Source of the DNA: Plasmopara viticola
Taxonomy: Eukaryota; Oomycota; Peronosporomycetes; Peronosporales; Peronosporaceae
DNA: 64,000 nucleotides
Reading direction: 5' to 3'
Assembly: GCA_001695595.3 (NCBI GenBank)
Contig: MBPM02000082.1
Location: forward strand, 62,001 to 126,000
A model generated the notes under the pieces. That model was not told the origin of the DNA. It worked only from the letters and a program-made list of their open reading frames with translations, and did not search any database. How positions within the stretch are numbered: position 1 is the first letter of the stretch; each line of letters begins with the position of its first letter. Position numbers and translations under genes: made by a program. This document shows positions 53,941 to 64,000 of the stretch, piece after piece.

Positions 53941-56900
53941 TTTCTGGCATTCGACAATTTAGAGTTCTTTGGCTTGCCTGGGGCATACGCAACATGCTAT
54001 ATTTGTACCATGTATCCGAGCCGATGTATGTAGGCTACCTGATATAAACGTACAACTTTTATTCATATAATTTCTTAATTTTTCTCCACTGCGCACTTGC
54101 CCAAAGAAAGGCCACACTTGCGACAACGCACTAGCCCTGTGTTGTTCGTTGCTCTTTTCTACAAACCTCTCCTTTGGCCTAAACTCTTTGCAGTCGTCTC
54201 CGTTGAGCTCACCTTGCCACCTCCTGCCACCACCACCTCCGTAGCTCACCTAGCTGCTCGTCTTCAGTGACGAGCCGTCAATACATTCTCTCTAACTACT
54301 TAATCATGTATCGCGCTTCAACATCTTACTCCCTTGTTGTTGTCTTCTACCTATTGGTTTAAGTGGTCTGGTGGAGGGATCGTGAGAACCTCATTTAAAA
54401 AGTGTCTTTTTGAGTAGAGAACTACAGTTGTATTGAGAATTTAGGTAGATTTTGCTCTTAACACATTCCAGTAGAGACTCTTTGCGCTTTGCGCGAGTAT
54501 AAATGACCTTGCATCACATACTGCAGCCAGTACCTGTTTAAGATTGATTACGAGATGATAGTACTCATGGCGGTGCCATGTTTTTAAAATTGTCGCTCCG
54601 GGTTCCCTCGTCAGCTACCAGGAGATCTTTTGCTAGAAACTAGTAAGTCTGTACCCTCTCTTCAAAATTCGACGCTTCGCGTCTCAATGTGCCAAAACTG
54701 GCTTTAAGCCGCATCGCATGCTGATTCCTTGTCTGCATGCTATTAAGCGTAAGCATCTCGCTGAGGCGCTGATGAGCTTGCGAAAACGATGGGCCCCAAC
54801 TTTGAAAAGACGCTCGCCAGGCCCGCTTCCTTCAAGACTTTGAGCTCATCCCAAATAGAGGGATACGATTTACGTGTTCAGCTGCGTCTAAGCTCAGCTC
54901 ACTCGAGCTATTTGGTATTCAGATCGAGATCGCACATTCTCCAAAATATGACTCTCGCTACTCGGTTGATCTGGTCAGTCTCCCAGATATAATAATGGAA
55001 ACCATTGCTTTTAAATTGAATTCGAATCATGATGCAACACCTACGTGCGTTCTTCCAACATCCGTGCGAAACAGCCTTACCTCGTGGGAAGCGTACAGTT
55101 TATTTTGGACAAGACCAAGCGCCAGCTGCATTTGGCCCATTCATTAGATCCTCTCTAATTACAGCATGGAAGAGCTACAAGCTTGTTTCGTTCACCATCA
55201 AGTTAAACGTTATGACCGAATTGAACCACCATCAATTCGCATTCGTCAAGAGAAAGCGACTGCGCAAAAAGCAGCTAAATCAGCTGCCAGATAGGCATCC
55301 GGCAAGTCTTCTTTATCCGAAGATAATATTTCAGCTGTTTCGCTTGAGCTTACTTCTTCCCTCCGCAAAAGAATCAGCCGGATTCTTTCATAGATTCCGA
55401 GTTAGTCTCTCATGTGGCTGTTTCAGCGTCACTCAATCTTTCTGTATCTCACTCCCTCTATGAAGCAGCTGACGTCATGACGTCGAATGATGATATGCTA
55501 CCCTGTATACATCATGATGAAATTTCACCCTGCTGAATATCGGCGCTACTATATTTATATGTGAAGAAATTCTTCGCCTGATATAAACCTGTGTGGAAGA
55601 AGACAGCGCCCAATAAAAAACCCACTGTATGGACGTTCGGTTATTGAATTGGTTAAAAGTACAGCGTTAAATATAATTTTAACGCATTAGAAGGCACAGC
55701 AAGTGCTTGCGTTCATTTCAAGTCTAATAACTATAGTCCACTAAGGTATAAAAATTTGCAACCAGAGGTTGAACTTCACCGCGTGGTGGCCGACAAGACT
55801 AGTCTTGAAAGCACTCTCGTAGCTGCTGCGACACCAGCGTACATCACTATAGCGACTCCAATTACTTTGCTTTACGATAAGAGAAAAACGACCCGTTGTG
55901 AACTCATTGAGCACAACAACCCTTTTTGCTCAACTGAGCGGACCACTCACCGCTTGTACAATCGGTCACGGCGAAAATCGACCCGGGGCTTATGCTTTTG
56001 GCCATGATATCCTCTAAATATTTAGCTAGCAAATGTCCGCAGCGCTTGTCGTCTTGTTGCCAATACTCGCTCTGGTAAAAGTACGGCTCAAATACAGGGC
56101 ATCAAGGTACTTCGGACTTCAGGAAAGTTTAAAAGATGCTTTTAAGTCATGTTCCATTTATTTCAACGCAAGCCAAGAAGGACCAGTATGTACTCTCTAG
56201 CTGGTAAAAAGTCCTTCAGATTATGGCACCTACGGTCTATTATGACCTACAGAATTCTTCCATCGAAACGGATAAGGGTTTTTTAAATGTCTCGTCAATT
56301 TGGAGATACCTCTTTTTTTGAGTACTATCCCTTCGCTGTTGGATCCAGCCCTTTGCAAAAGACTTGTTGCATTACGAAGCAGTGTCCGATTTTCTCAGAA
56401 TTTGGTCCAAGCCGTCCAAGCATTGAAACCAGAGGCGAATGGATCTGTAATTCCTCGCCTTTACTCTTAAACAGTAGGCGTGGGACTCCAAGCAGCTTCA
56501 CTTCATGTAAACGGGTTAAAAAGTCACGTCTTCTATTCCATTAAAATTTTATTTCAACTTAGTAACTAATCGCTTCACAAGAAACCAAGCTATCAAGTCA
56601 GCAGTCGGCTGAAAGATTCGACTAATTTTCTCATGCTCTGAATGGCCCGTTCTCTCTAGTCTTGATTACTTTCTACTAAATATTGTGCCCCTGATGAAGT
56701 ACCTGTACTATATAATGGAGCTCACCCTTTACATAATAATCGTGACGAAACAACCCCTTTTACAATTTAAGATTGCTATTTGACCGTGTCTGCCAAATAG
56801 GTCAAATTGGTATCTACTTTCACGCGGTATATGGCCTGGTAAACCCAAAAAATCGGCCTAATTTCTCGTTGGCTCTTCCTAGACATTGCACGATTCTGCT

Positions 56901-57064
56901 GTACACCTAGTACTCAGGACTTTGATACGATTTTGGATCCTAAGCTAGACCTAGTGCCTGTTTCCATGACAGCGGCCTCGCTGAGCTATCCGACCGAATG
57001 ATGGGCCTCTCCTTAATTGTTTCTTGGCACCTTGAAAGCCCACATTTACGCAAATTTTCGGGAC
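53941..57064 (+). other. Decayed, probably retroelement-derived DNA
   Basis: This 3.1-kb region interrupts the block/effector pattern. Plus-strand pieces are protein-like: about 54.83-55.12 kb reads in changing frames as a segment with 'Tyr-Asp-Ser-Arg-Tyr-Ser-Val-Asp-Leu' and 'V-L-P-T-S-V-R'. 55.17-55.37 kb gives a Lys/Ala-rich segment, and 56.29-56.54 kb an 85-codon frame. These are reminiscent of oomycete non-LTR element proteins, but no RT or endonuclease motif was found and I do not assign a family. A CT-rich stretch lies around 54.1-54.25 kb. No intact gene is seen. Confidence 0.4.
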
Positions 57065-57376
57065 CAAAACCAAATACGACGAAGCAAGTAAGAGTAACAG
57101 CACCGCTGGAGACAGACCTTTAGAATCAACCACTAATCGTCTCGTGCGAGGCCGAGCATTGGTTCTATTCGATAAAAGCTTAACAAAGACCTAAAATCGC
57201 CCTTTCAATAATTAGGAGGTCAATGTATGGATGATGTTTGCGCGAATGTATACAGAAAAGACAAAGAGGGACGTGACTTTGAACGACATGCTGCCAGCAT
57301 AAGAGTTATTATTAAAACAACAAAAAAACGAACTTGAGAAGAACTTGGGGGAGGAGTTGGCAGTTGCGCAAGATAA
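57065..57376 (+). pseudogene. E15: C-terminal effector fragment
   Basis: Only the last module is recognisable: a 'Leu-Glu-...-Leu' helix, 'Lys-Leu-Asn-Lys-Asp' type sequence with a frameshift near 57190, 'Val-Asn-Val-Trp-Met' type sequence, 'D-V-T-L-N-D', a stop near 57300, and the usual end before the 'aaggagttgcctc' 3' context at 57376. Everything upstream is missing, and the preceding sequence is the unassigned 53.9-57.1 kb region. Confidence 0.75.
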
Positions 57377-58402
57377 GGAGTTGCCTCAATCGAGATTTGT
57401 GTTTATAAAGCTTTTTGCCTTCCTGTTTTAAATGTAAGTATTCCAATGTGTGTCATAATGTTTATTGCACGGACGACTATATACAATTTAATGGGGTTAT
57501 TTGTGTAGAAAAATGGTGCCGCTGTATTAATTTTTAAAATCGTTGCTATAAGTAGTTTCAGCAGATTAAATTTTGCTAGAGGGCCGTGGCCAATGATGAA
57601 CTAGATATCTCACGCAATTAAGATGTCTGTCGATATCAGTAGAACTGATCGATACCATCCAATGCTTGAGCCGTATTCGCTATACGTCGACAAGGCCAAA
57701 TTTGCATTAATTATATTTGTAGTCAGGCCACAAAATGTTGAGCAGACGTCAGCAAAGTTGCTGAACTGGCACTTTAGAAATTTTTAAGCTACTAGATTTA
57801 CGCGCTAGGACTAAGCTGCCTCTATCGCGGGATGCTAGTAGCTTCTGGTGCTAACCGACCCATACGATGACCGGGTTCCGTGCCGGGTTTGTTAATCCAT
57901 CATACATTTTATCAAGTTTAAGTATGTTTTTATGGCATTCATTGCGATGCACGGACGAATGTTTGCAAGGAACCAGAAAGTCCAGTTTGATGGGTAATAT
58001 CAAACAATTCGGCATTGCCGCTGTATCTCATCGTTGCTGTAGCAGATCAGATTTGACCAGGCCAAAAATAAAATCACACCGGCTTAATTTTTATCGCAAT
58101 TAAAAGGTCTGATGATGTAAGTAAAACTGATCAAGACCAGCCACACATTTGCTATATGCGGCAAAGAAGTCTTAGCGGATGATTTGCATTCATTGTATAA
58201 ATGTAGCCAGGCCACAAAATGTTTAAGTAGCTGAACCGGCATTTTGAAGCAGATCAGTCCTTACAGCGTTTATGTTACCAGCTCAAATACCGGCTTGTAT
58301 GTATCCTATGGCTCCTCATTTTTGTGGATACGCAAATGGAGACTAGGAATGCAATCCACTGGCACAACCCTTTCATTTTTCATTCGGCCACCAAGTCCAC
58401 AG
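57377..58402 (+). promoter_or_regulatory. E15 3' flank and E16 5' flank
   Basis: 57377-57560 is effector 3' flank. 57590-58402 contains two successive copies of the upstream segment with 'ccagccacacatttgc'/'ccatccaatgcttgag' and 'gtagccaggccacaaaatg', then the final leader. An initiator-like 'CCCTTTCATTTTTCATTCGG' at 58369-58388 ends 14 nt before the ATG and matches the leader of E6. Regulatory function is inferred. Confidence 0.5.
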
Positions 58403-59797
58403 ATGCGACATTGCAGCATTGCTTCAGCCCTTCTAACACTCCTCTTCGGTATCGCACGAGCCAACGCATCTGTGAATGCGACAGCGTCCCCTACGTCTCT
58501 AGTGACTTTTCCATCAACAGGAGATCGTTCTGGTACTTTCGCCTCGGAACCGTCGTCTGCAAGAGACGAAGAGAGGTTTTTTGGTAACGAAGTTATTGAC
58601 TGGGGAAAGAAACTTGTCAACTTGCTGGCCAAAAGCACGCAGGCGGTGTGGAAACTAGATGCCAACACTCACCTTGAGGCCAAAATAGCTTGGTGGAGGC
58701 TGACAAATGCGCATCCGCACTTTGTTTTCTCCGAGCTGAAGCTCAATGAGGTCGGCGAGGATATTTTGTCGAATTTTCGGTTTCACGAGTGGGTCAAGTA
58801 CGTGAAAAGCTACAATTTGGGGCATCCCAATGAAAAAGTGTCGATTGTGGAAAAGTTGCGGAAGCAATACGGTGATTTAAAGCTGGCGGTGATGCTGATA
58901 CAGGCACAGAAAGACGCAGACACGTCACTTCAAGCTTTCGCCACAGAATTGCAGACTGAGTTGATGTTGCACCGGTGGAGGGCGGAAAATGCGGATCCTC
59001 ACTCTGTTTACACCAAACTGGACCTCAATGAGGTCGACGAGGACATTTTGTCCAATCCTTGGTTTCGTGCGTGGGTTAATTTGGTGAAAGACTACAATTT
59101 AAAGCATCCGAATGAAGAAGTGTCGATTGTGGAAAAGTTGGGGAAGCAATATGGATATTCAAATCTGGCGGTGATGCTGAAACAGGCACAGAAAGACGCG
59201 GACACGTCACTTCACGCTGTCGCCACAGAACTGCAGACTGAGTTGATGTTGTATTGGAGAGACCGTCAAATTGACGCACGCGAAGTGTTCAGCATTTTGC
59301 GCTTAGACAATATCAAGTTGGACTATTTTACGGACCCTGCGTTGAATTTATGGAAAATTTATGTCAGCGAGTACAACCCTGGTGCACCAGTCACGCTATT
59401 TGATCAGCTGTACAACTCCTTCGGTGACGTGAGTCTGTCAACTTTATTAATCCTGGAAAAGCGGTCAGAATATACAGCAGCGCTAGCGACACACCTTCAA
59501 AACCAATTACTAAACCTCTGGTTAAAGAAGGGTGTGACGCCGAAGGATGTTTTCAGATATTTAAAGCTTAACGGATACCCAGAGCATCTCCCTAATAATC
59601 CCGAGCTTGACGTATGGATGAAGTATTGTGAAATGTATCGGAAAGACGATGCGACGGCCGTGACTCCCAGCAATATCATCAAAGAGTTTTTCAACGCTGG
59701 CGATATCAAGGTTATTATTAACACCGCAACGACTGATTATGGAGAGAAATTGGCGAAAGAGTTAAAGACCCCGCAAGCTATTGGCGATCATGTTTAA
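58403..59797 (+). CDS. E16: intact secreted RxLR-type effector with an extra LWY module
   Basis: A 464-residue, single-exon family member, the longest in the window. The frame is open upstream to 58244, but the start at 58403 aligns with the family. The signal peptide covers residues 1-20 and ends Ala-Asn-Ala-Ser. Asn-Ala-Thr, R-S-G-T-F and RDEER follow. Residues 97-190 and about 191-284 are two consecutive LWY modules, clearly duplicated from one another, followed by two further modules: four in all instead of three. The length difference from E6 (370) is exactly one 94-residue unit. The subgroup partners are E6 and E7. LWY arrays of this kind are known in PSR2-like effectors, where particular module pairs bind host proteins. 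The target here is unknown. Confidence 0.93.
   Translation: MRHCSIASALLTLLFGIARANASVNATASPTSLVTFPSTGDRSGTFASEPSSARDEERFFGNEVIDWGKKLVNLLAKSTQAVWKLDANTHLEAKIAWWRLTNAHPHFVFSELKLNEVGEDILSNFRFHEWVKYVKSYNLGHPNEKVSIVEKLRKQYGDLKLAVMLIQAQKDADTSLQAFATELQTELMLHRWRAENADPHSVYTKLDLNEVDEDILSNPWFRAWVNLVKDYNLKHPNEEVSIVEKLGKQYGYSNLAVMLKQAQKDADTSLHAVATELQTELMLYWRDRQIDAREVFSILRLDNIKLDYFTDPALNLWKIYVSEYNPGAPVTLFDQLYNSFGDVSLSTLLILEKRSEYTAALATHLQNQLLNLWLKKGVTPKDVFRYLKLNGYPEHLPNNPELDVWMKYCEMYRKDDATAVTPSNIIKEFFNAGDIKVIINTATTDYGEKLAKELKTPQAIGDHV
58691..59253 (+). repeat. 282-bp coding module duplication in E16
   Basis: 58691-58972 and 58973-59253 are two similar units encoding 94 residues each. Both run from a Trp-Arg helix through 'V-S-I-V-E-K-L' and 'D-A-D-T-S-L' to 'T-E-L-M-L'. 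The copies differ at many positions but keep length and frame. Confidence 0.92.
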
Positions 59798-59987
59798 GTT
59801 GTTGCAGTTTTAGGGGGAACGAGACTGTTTAATACATTGATTGAAGTAAAAAAATCTTATGTGATAGTTTTGTCTTACCATGTTTAGTATCGATATATTT
59901 TCTATTATGTCAACTTCGTCCGCTTTTTAGAAGTTTACTGATTTGTTAATTTGATAAGTTTTGTGACAATTTACTCCTCTATCTTAT
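59798..59987 (+). other. E16 3' flank
   Basis: AT-rich 3' flank like that of E7 (reverse of 29.52-29.69 kb), including 'agtatcgatatattttct' at 59887. The match stops abruptly at about 59988. Confidence 0.6.
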
Positions 59988-60690
59988 TTGTCAGACTTAT
60001 TGTCGAGACAGTTGGTAGATCTTTCACGGGAAGGCAACTTACAACTTCACTTGGCTATGGGCGAGTCACATAGCCCCTGGCCCGCTGCGTTGGCGACTTC
60101 GGCCGCTGGGCCCACCCAAAACCTTAATTGAGTTTGTCATTTTTGATCGTACCCTCTTTCTTCTATTTTAGTGACCCCAGATAGCCTTTTCTGTATTTTG
60201 TATGATGCATATTGCATTGCCAGTACAAGTCTAAGCTCTTTTAGGCGCACTTCCGAGTAATAAGATAGATTGGTACCTTTTCTGATAGCCAAAACCTTCT
60301 TGGCAGCCCTAACGGGCAAAAAATGAACGAGTGTGCGCCTAAGCGCTAGCGGCACTTTTCGCTACACTCATCGTCCAAATGTGGAGGTGGTTGTGAACAA
60401 CCGAACAAGAAAGACTGATAGGCGCACTTCCAGAGCCTCCTCTGCTCAAGCGGCTCTCTGACGAACGAGCTTTCGAGAAGCACAGTCATCAAAATTCAAC
60501 TGCTTGCCACAGTTTTCAGTCTCGCTAGACGTCAATAGGTGGAAATGAGACTTTATGGTGAAACGTTTTGTGCGCCTATTGCGTGGTAAAGTACAATACA
60601 ATCAGCAGGAGCTGAAGTCTCATGGTGACAATATCCAACGCGCTTGGAAATTGAGTTTCTCCGGCCCTTCAAACCTACATCAAAGGTCTT
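59988..60690 (-). repeat. Inverted block segment downstream of E16
   Basis: From 'gtcagacttattgtcgagac' to about 60690 the plus strand matches 28.83-29.50 kb and 5.09-5.70 kb, both in reverse blocks. E16 itself and the block from 60.69 kb on are forward. This is therefore a roughly 700-bp inverted piece. Within it and just after, the frames 60555-60797 and 60691-60882 look like one decayed protein with a frameshift. Confidence 0.65.
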
Positions 60691-63310
60691 TTGGAAACAA
60701 AGCTATACGGAGAACCTTTAGATGGACACATCCGAAAAAAAGGCGTCAAGCAGTATGTTCATCTGCTGTGCGCGCCACAAAGACCAGACATCTTTGAACG
60801 ACATTTCGCTAACGAGATATGTGTTTCAGCACAACCTAGAATAGTTATGCGCGTAATGTTAACACTGTATCAAATTTTTTAATTGAAGATTTCACTCGAA
60901 ATATTAATAAGTCTGTGATGTACACTAGGTTAAAGGATTTTTACAAGCTCTATCGAGCGTAAGAAAGAACTTACGGTTCGATGGATCTAGCACTAAAGAG
61001 GTTCGGGTTCAAAAGCTTAAAATTCGCGAGCAAGCTTGACTGTAACAGTCTTAAATATTTGCGAAAACGATGGACGATACCTAATACCTCACTGGGATTA
61101 ATCAAGTAAGTTGTATCGCTTACTGCTATTAGTATGTGCCTTAAGCTAAGGCTCCTTCAGGACAGTAAAATGATAATTTCATTGTCGACTTAAAGGCATA
61201 ACCAAGAATTTTGTATTCAGATACCAAAGAGTATAGCTAAAATGTTTTTCGAGTTCGGTAGTGTCGAGCGCTGGATGTTTAATCTTGGACGCAAACAGCA
61301 TTTTTGTTATACATTCCGCTGCATCAGTGCTTTCTTAACCTGAGTTGAGTGTCATTTGTTTTTCTCCCAGCGCAGATTCGGTGAGTCGTAGACACACCAA
61401 AGCAAAAAAGCAGAAGCGCGATCAGTTAAAATTTATTGTGCTGGGTATTGGAAGGACAGAGATGGACACCCAGTGGTGCCGAGGACAAATGTTTGAGGCG
61501 ATGCTTCCGGTTTGAGTATAAGACTGACTGCGCGTAGGATACGAAGCAATGCTCTTTTATCAAAGCACTCGCTGCTTGCCATGAGTGGTATGGGTTGCTT
61601 TAAGCTAAAGTTGGATGGGACATGCTCCTACCACTGCATGTGCAGTGATGTCTGAGACACTGAGTTCGTGACTTAAGTAGCTAACTTTGGCAGTGCACCA
61701 TAAGCAACGTGGTTGTCTCTCAATCAGGACGTCCTGAAGAAACCCTATGGATTCCCAGGTTATACATTGATTGCTATGGGAGATATAGTTGGCTATAGGC
61801 TAAGGTATTAAGGACGAAGCGCCGAGCATGCACGTGGATCCACTAAGAAACGCTTTTCGCAAAAAGCATTTCTTGTACGTCATACCGAATTTAGCCGGTC
61901 AAATCCCGAGACACCCATAGTGCTGTTTTTTAGTCCGTCTAAAAGATGAACGTGTTTTACAAAGCGGAATTCTTCGTCGCATTGCTGCATTGCTGGACGT
62001 CAGCATGTCGGTATGAAGATACCGCACCAGTTACGACACGACAACTCTCGTTAAAAGCTTCAATCTCTTGAAATGGAAAACAGCAGCGCAAGCTGTTTTT
62101 TGAGTAGCGCGAGGTGGCTCTTATCCCAAAACGGGAGAGTTTAAAGTAGACGTCTAATCCAATAGCGCTCGGCTCTAACAAAACGTAGAGACCGGTACGT
62201 CTCGAAGGTACTACAAGTCTTCTATTTTACCCCACATATATGGATTTACTCGAGCTGAACGAGATGTCTACGTCGAAGCTCAAAACGTCTGTGATTTCAA
62301 TAGTATTGCTAGTGGTGGTCATTTGACCTACAGAAAGAATCATTTCCTTACTTTTACGTGCTAAAAAAAGACACAAAAAGCCACCTAGTATACGAAGCAG
62401 ACACACGAAGTATGTCCTAGATTTTTGCATAGACGTCGTGTTATATATGATTATGATTTACCAAAATAGATTTCGATAAACCCCTTCATCAGCGGTACCA
62501 CCTGAACAATTTGAGCCTTACAGAATTAATTTTTTTCTAGGATACGATTTTTTTAAGTAGAAAGTAGCCTGACTTTGTCAACGTAAGATTTCGTGCAAAC
62601 CAAAAGGAGGATTGAGTTTGAGCGAGCACGTTCACGCATCTCATGCCGATAGTCTGTGGCAGAAAGCGTCATGGCAAGGATGCATCATGAGCGCTTAAAT
62701 CTTCTCAGTTTGGCCATCATCCTGGCACTGGTGCTTATTGTAAAAGGATGTGGCAGGATGGAAGGTTTAATATACTGCGCACTTGACCCGGTCGATGTAT
62801 ATTGTTTGTTTTTCTTATGAAAAAGCAACGAACATTGACCTCAGTCAGCTTTTGTGTGATAATATCGTTTCTGTATTTATACAGAGAACAAAAACAGGGG
62901 TACGTTCCAATGACGCCGAATAAAATTTGTACCTGTAAAGATTTTTATCCTATGACATGTATAATCGTGTCGAAAATGTAAGCAGTTTCCCAACAATATA
63001 AAAAATCACAACCGGGACTCTTAGGTCAGACTCACTGCTAAAGTACTATCGAAATTTACCGCCTGAACAATAGTGAACTAACCATCTGTGTAGTGTGCAA
63101 AAAACTCACTCAGCTCATAAACAAATATTAGGCGCTGTTATAGCTATACAGGCATGCGCGCTGACAAGATAAAGGGTTTGTGAAATGGTCACTATCTCGC
63201 CGTCGTTACCTTGCTTCATTCATTATTGCTGCTATAGATTGGATTATGAAGCGCCTAACATTCACCAATGCTTTATAAAGCCTTTTTGTCGATTTATCAT
63301 AAATATAAGG
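60691..63310 (+). repeat. Block copy (+)
   Basis: The landmarks are in forward order: 'gttcatctgctgtgcgcgcc' at 60757, 'cttaggctcgagtcgg'-equivalent region near 61.15 kb, 'gagaaacgct'-like at 61848 and 'gcatgcgcgctgacaaga' at 63153. 62.57-62.79 kb matches the reverse of 26.90-27.09 kb. No intact gene is present. Confidence 0.65.
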
Positions 63311-63489
63311 GACAATGGAAAAGACATACTTTTTTTAAAATTAAATGGAAATAAAACTCCTCTAAAACAAAATAAATGATGAAAAAGCAAAAATATATAC
63401 CTAGCATTAAACATTTCTGCAACAATGGCAAACATAAACATGTAAGAAAAAGAAATAGAGAATTATACCTTTAAATAGTAATTTAACCG
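63311..63489. other. AT-rich stretch, no gene
   Basis: An AT-rich spacer of 179 bp between the block end and the MULE remnant. No feature is seen. Confidence 0.4.
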
Positions 63490-63989
63490 CATGCAATCTT
63501 TGAAGAGATGGTTAAGATGCAATGCAAACAGAGAGATGGCGCGGGTTCAAATCTGCTTGTTACAAAGTGGCTCAAATTTGCTGAACATACCAAACAATGG
63601 GGTGTGGTTATATCTTATGCTGCCGCTGCATCACTTCGATGTTAAAATTGTGGAACCAGTTCAAGTATGTCAACTACATCGTTTGTTGTGTCGGTTCGTA
63701 TTGAAACAAACAAGCCAATGGAGTAGGCTGTTGAGGTCAACAGTACCCATGGTAACTGCACATGCGGTTATATGAAGGATGTGAATGCTCCATGTCGAAA
63801 CCTCATAGCAGCACGTGCAGAATTGTTATTCGGAGATATGTGGTCAACCAAAACGTATCTACTTTCTACGATGAAGCACTCGAAGTGAAGCCATTTGTGA
63901 CAACAAGCGAACTGGTAAAGAGTGAGCATCTTCCACCAAATCCATTCAAAAGAAAAGGTCGACCCAAAAAGAAGCGGATCGAATCCTAG
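63490..63989 (+). pseudogene. MULE/MuDR transposase C-terminal part with SWIM zinc finger, broken
   Basis: Plus-strand frames show 'K-W-L-K-F-A-E-H-T', then 'C-T-C-G-Y-M-K-D-V-N-A-P-C-R-N' in a different frame. This is the C-x-C-x(n)-C-x-H-type SWIM finger, with the final His apparently replaced by Asn, followed by 'L-I-A-A-R'. After another frameshift the tail ends 'K-R-K-G-R-P-K-K-K-R-I', a basic GRPKKKR-like segment common at the end of MULE transposases. The DDE catalytic part lies upstream of this and is not in the window as a readable frame. MULE transposases mobilise Mutator-like DNA elements. This copy is not functional. Confidence 0.75.
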
Positions 63990-64000
63990 CATGCTACATT

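Noticed and set aside
58244..58402. Upstream in-frame ATG for E16 (and 25877 for E6, 19669 for E5)
   Set aside because: The added N-terminal residues correspond to the non-coding leader of the other members and would bury the signal peptide.
1..64000. tRNA, rRNA, CRISPR or bacterial operon features
   Set aside because: No cloverleaf, rRNA core sequence or regularly spaced direct repeats were seen; the gene style is eukaryotic.

Overview
The window looks like nuclear DNA of a plant-pathogenic oomycete (Peronosporales; a downy mildew or a Phytophthora relative). Three things support this: a family of secreted proteins with a signal peptide, a dEER motif and tandem WY/LWY modules (the RxLR-type host-translocated effector architecture); oomycete-style Ty3/gypsy chromovirus remains; and a nuclear insertion of mitochondrial atp1. 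No rRNA, tRNA, CRISPR array, operon or housekeeping gene was recognised. Species is not claimed.

Almost every convincing gene belongs to one family. I count 16 loci, labelled E1-E16 by position. Six are intact: E1 7914-9050 (+), E3 16351-17484 (-), E6 24660-25772 (-), E10 41825-42913 (-), E14 48352-49485 (+) and E16 58403-59797 (+). E5 (19741-20844, +) carries a single in-frame TAG. The other nine are decayed: E2, E4, E7, E8, E9, E11, E12, E13, E15. All intact members keep dEER (or GEER/YEER) but have a degenerate R-x-G/N-x-L type stretch where RxLR would sit.

The space between effectors is mostly diverged copies of one duplicated block, about 4-5 kb, found in both orientations. The order effector, 3' flank, block, next 5' flank is collinear between the E1 and E14 units. 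At the left edge two block copies face each other as a palindrome of at least 4.3 kb centred near 2.2 kb. The array therefore appears to have grown by segmental and inverted duplication, followed by birth-and-death of the effector copies.

Layout: 1-5.9 kb palindromic blocks; 5.9-7.2 kb two SINE-like elements around a remnant of an effector 5' flank; 7.2-13.1 kb the E1 unit; 13.1-14.4 kb unassigned; 14.4-18.3 kb partial block, SINE, E2 remnant, E3, SINE; 18.3-21.3 kb block pieces, E4 and E5; 21.8-24.3 kb decayed Ty3/gypsy gag-pol; 24.3-33.6 kb E6 to E9 with a block; 33.6-36.6 kb less repetitive DNA with a few possible exons; 36.6-40.2 kb partial block and an internally deleted chromovirus; 41.0-41.5 kb the atp1 NUMT; 41.8-49.5 kb E10 to E14 with a SINE; 49.5-53.5 kb block; 53.9-57.1 kb decayed, probably retroelement-like DNA; 57.1-59.8 kb E15 and E16; 59.8-63.3 kb partly inverted block; 63.5-64.0 kb the SWIM end of a MULE transposase.

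The effector proteins are expected to be secreted through the ER and to act in the host plant cell as helical WY/LWY scaffolds. The sequence alone gives no host target.
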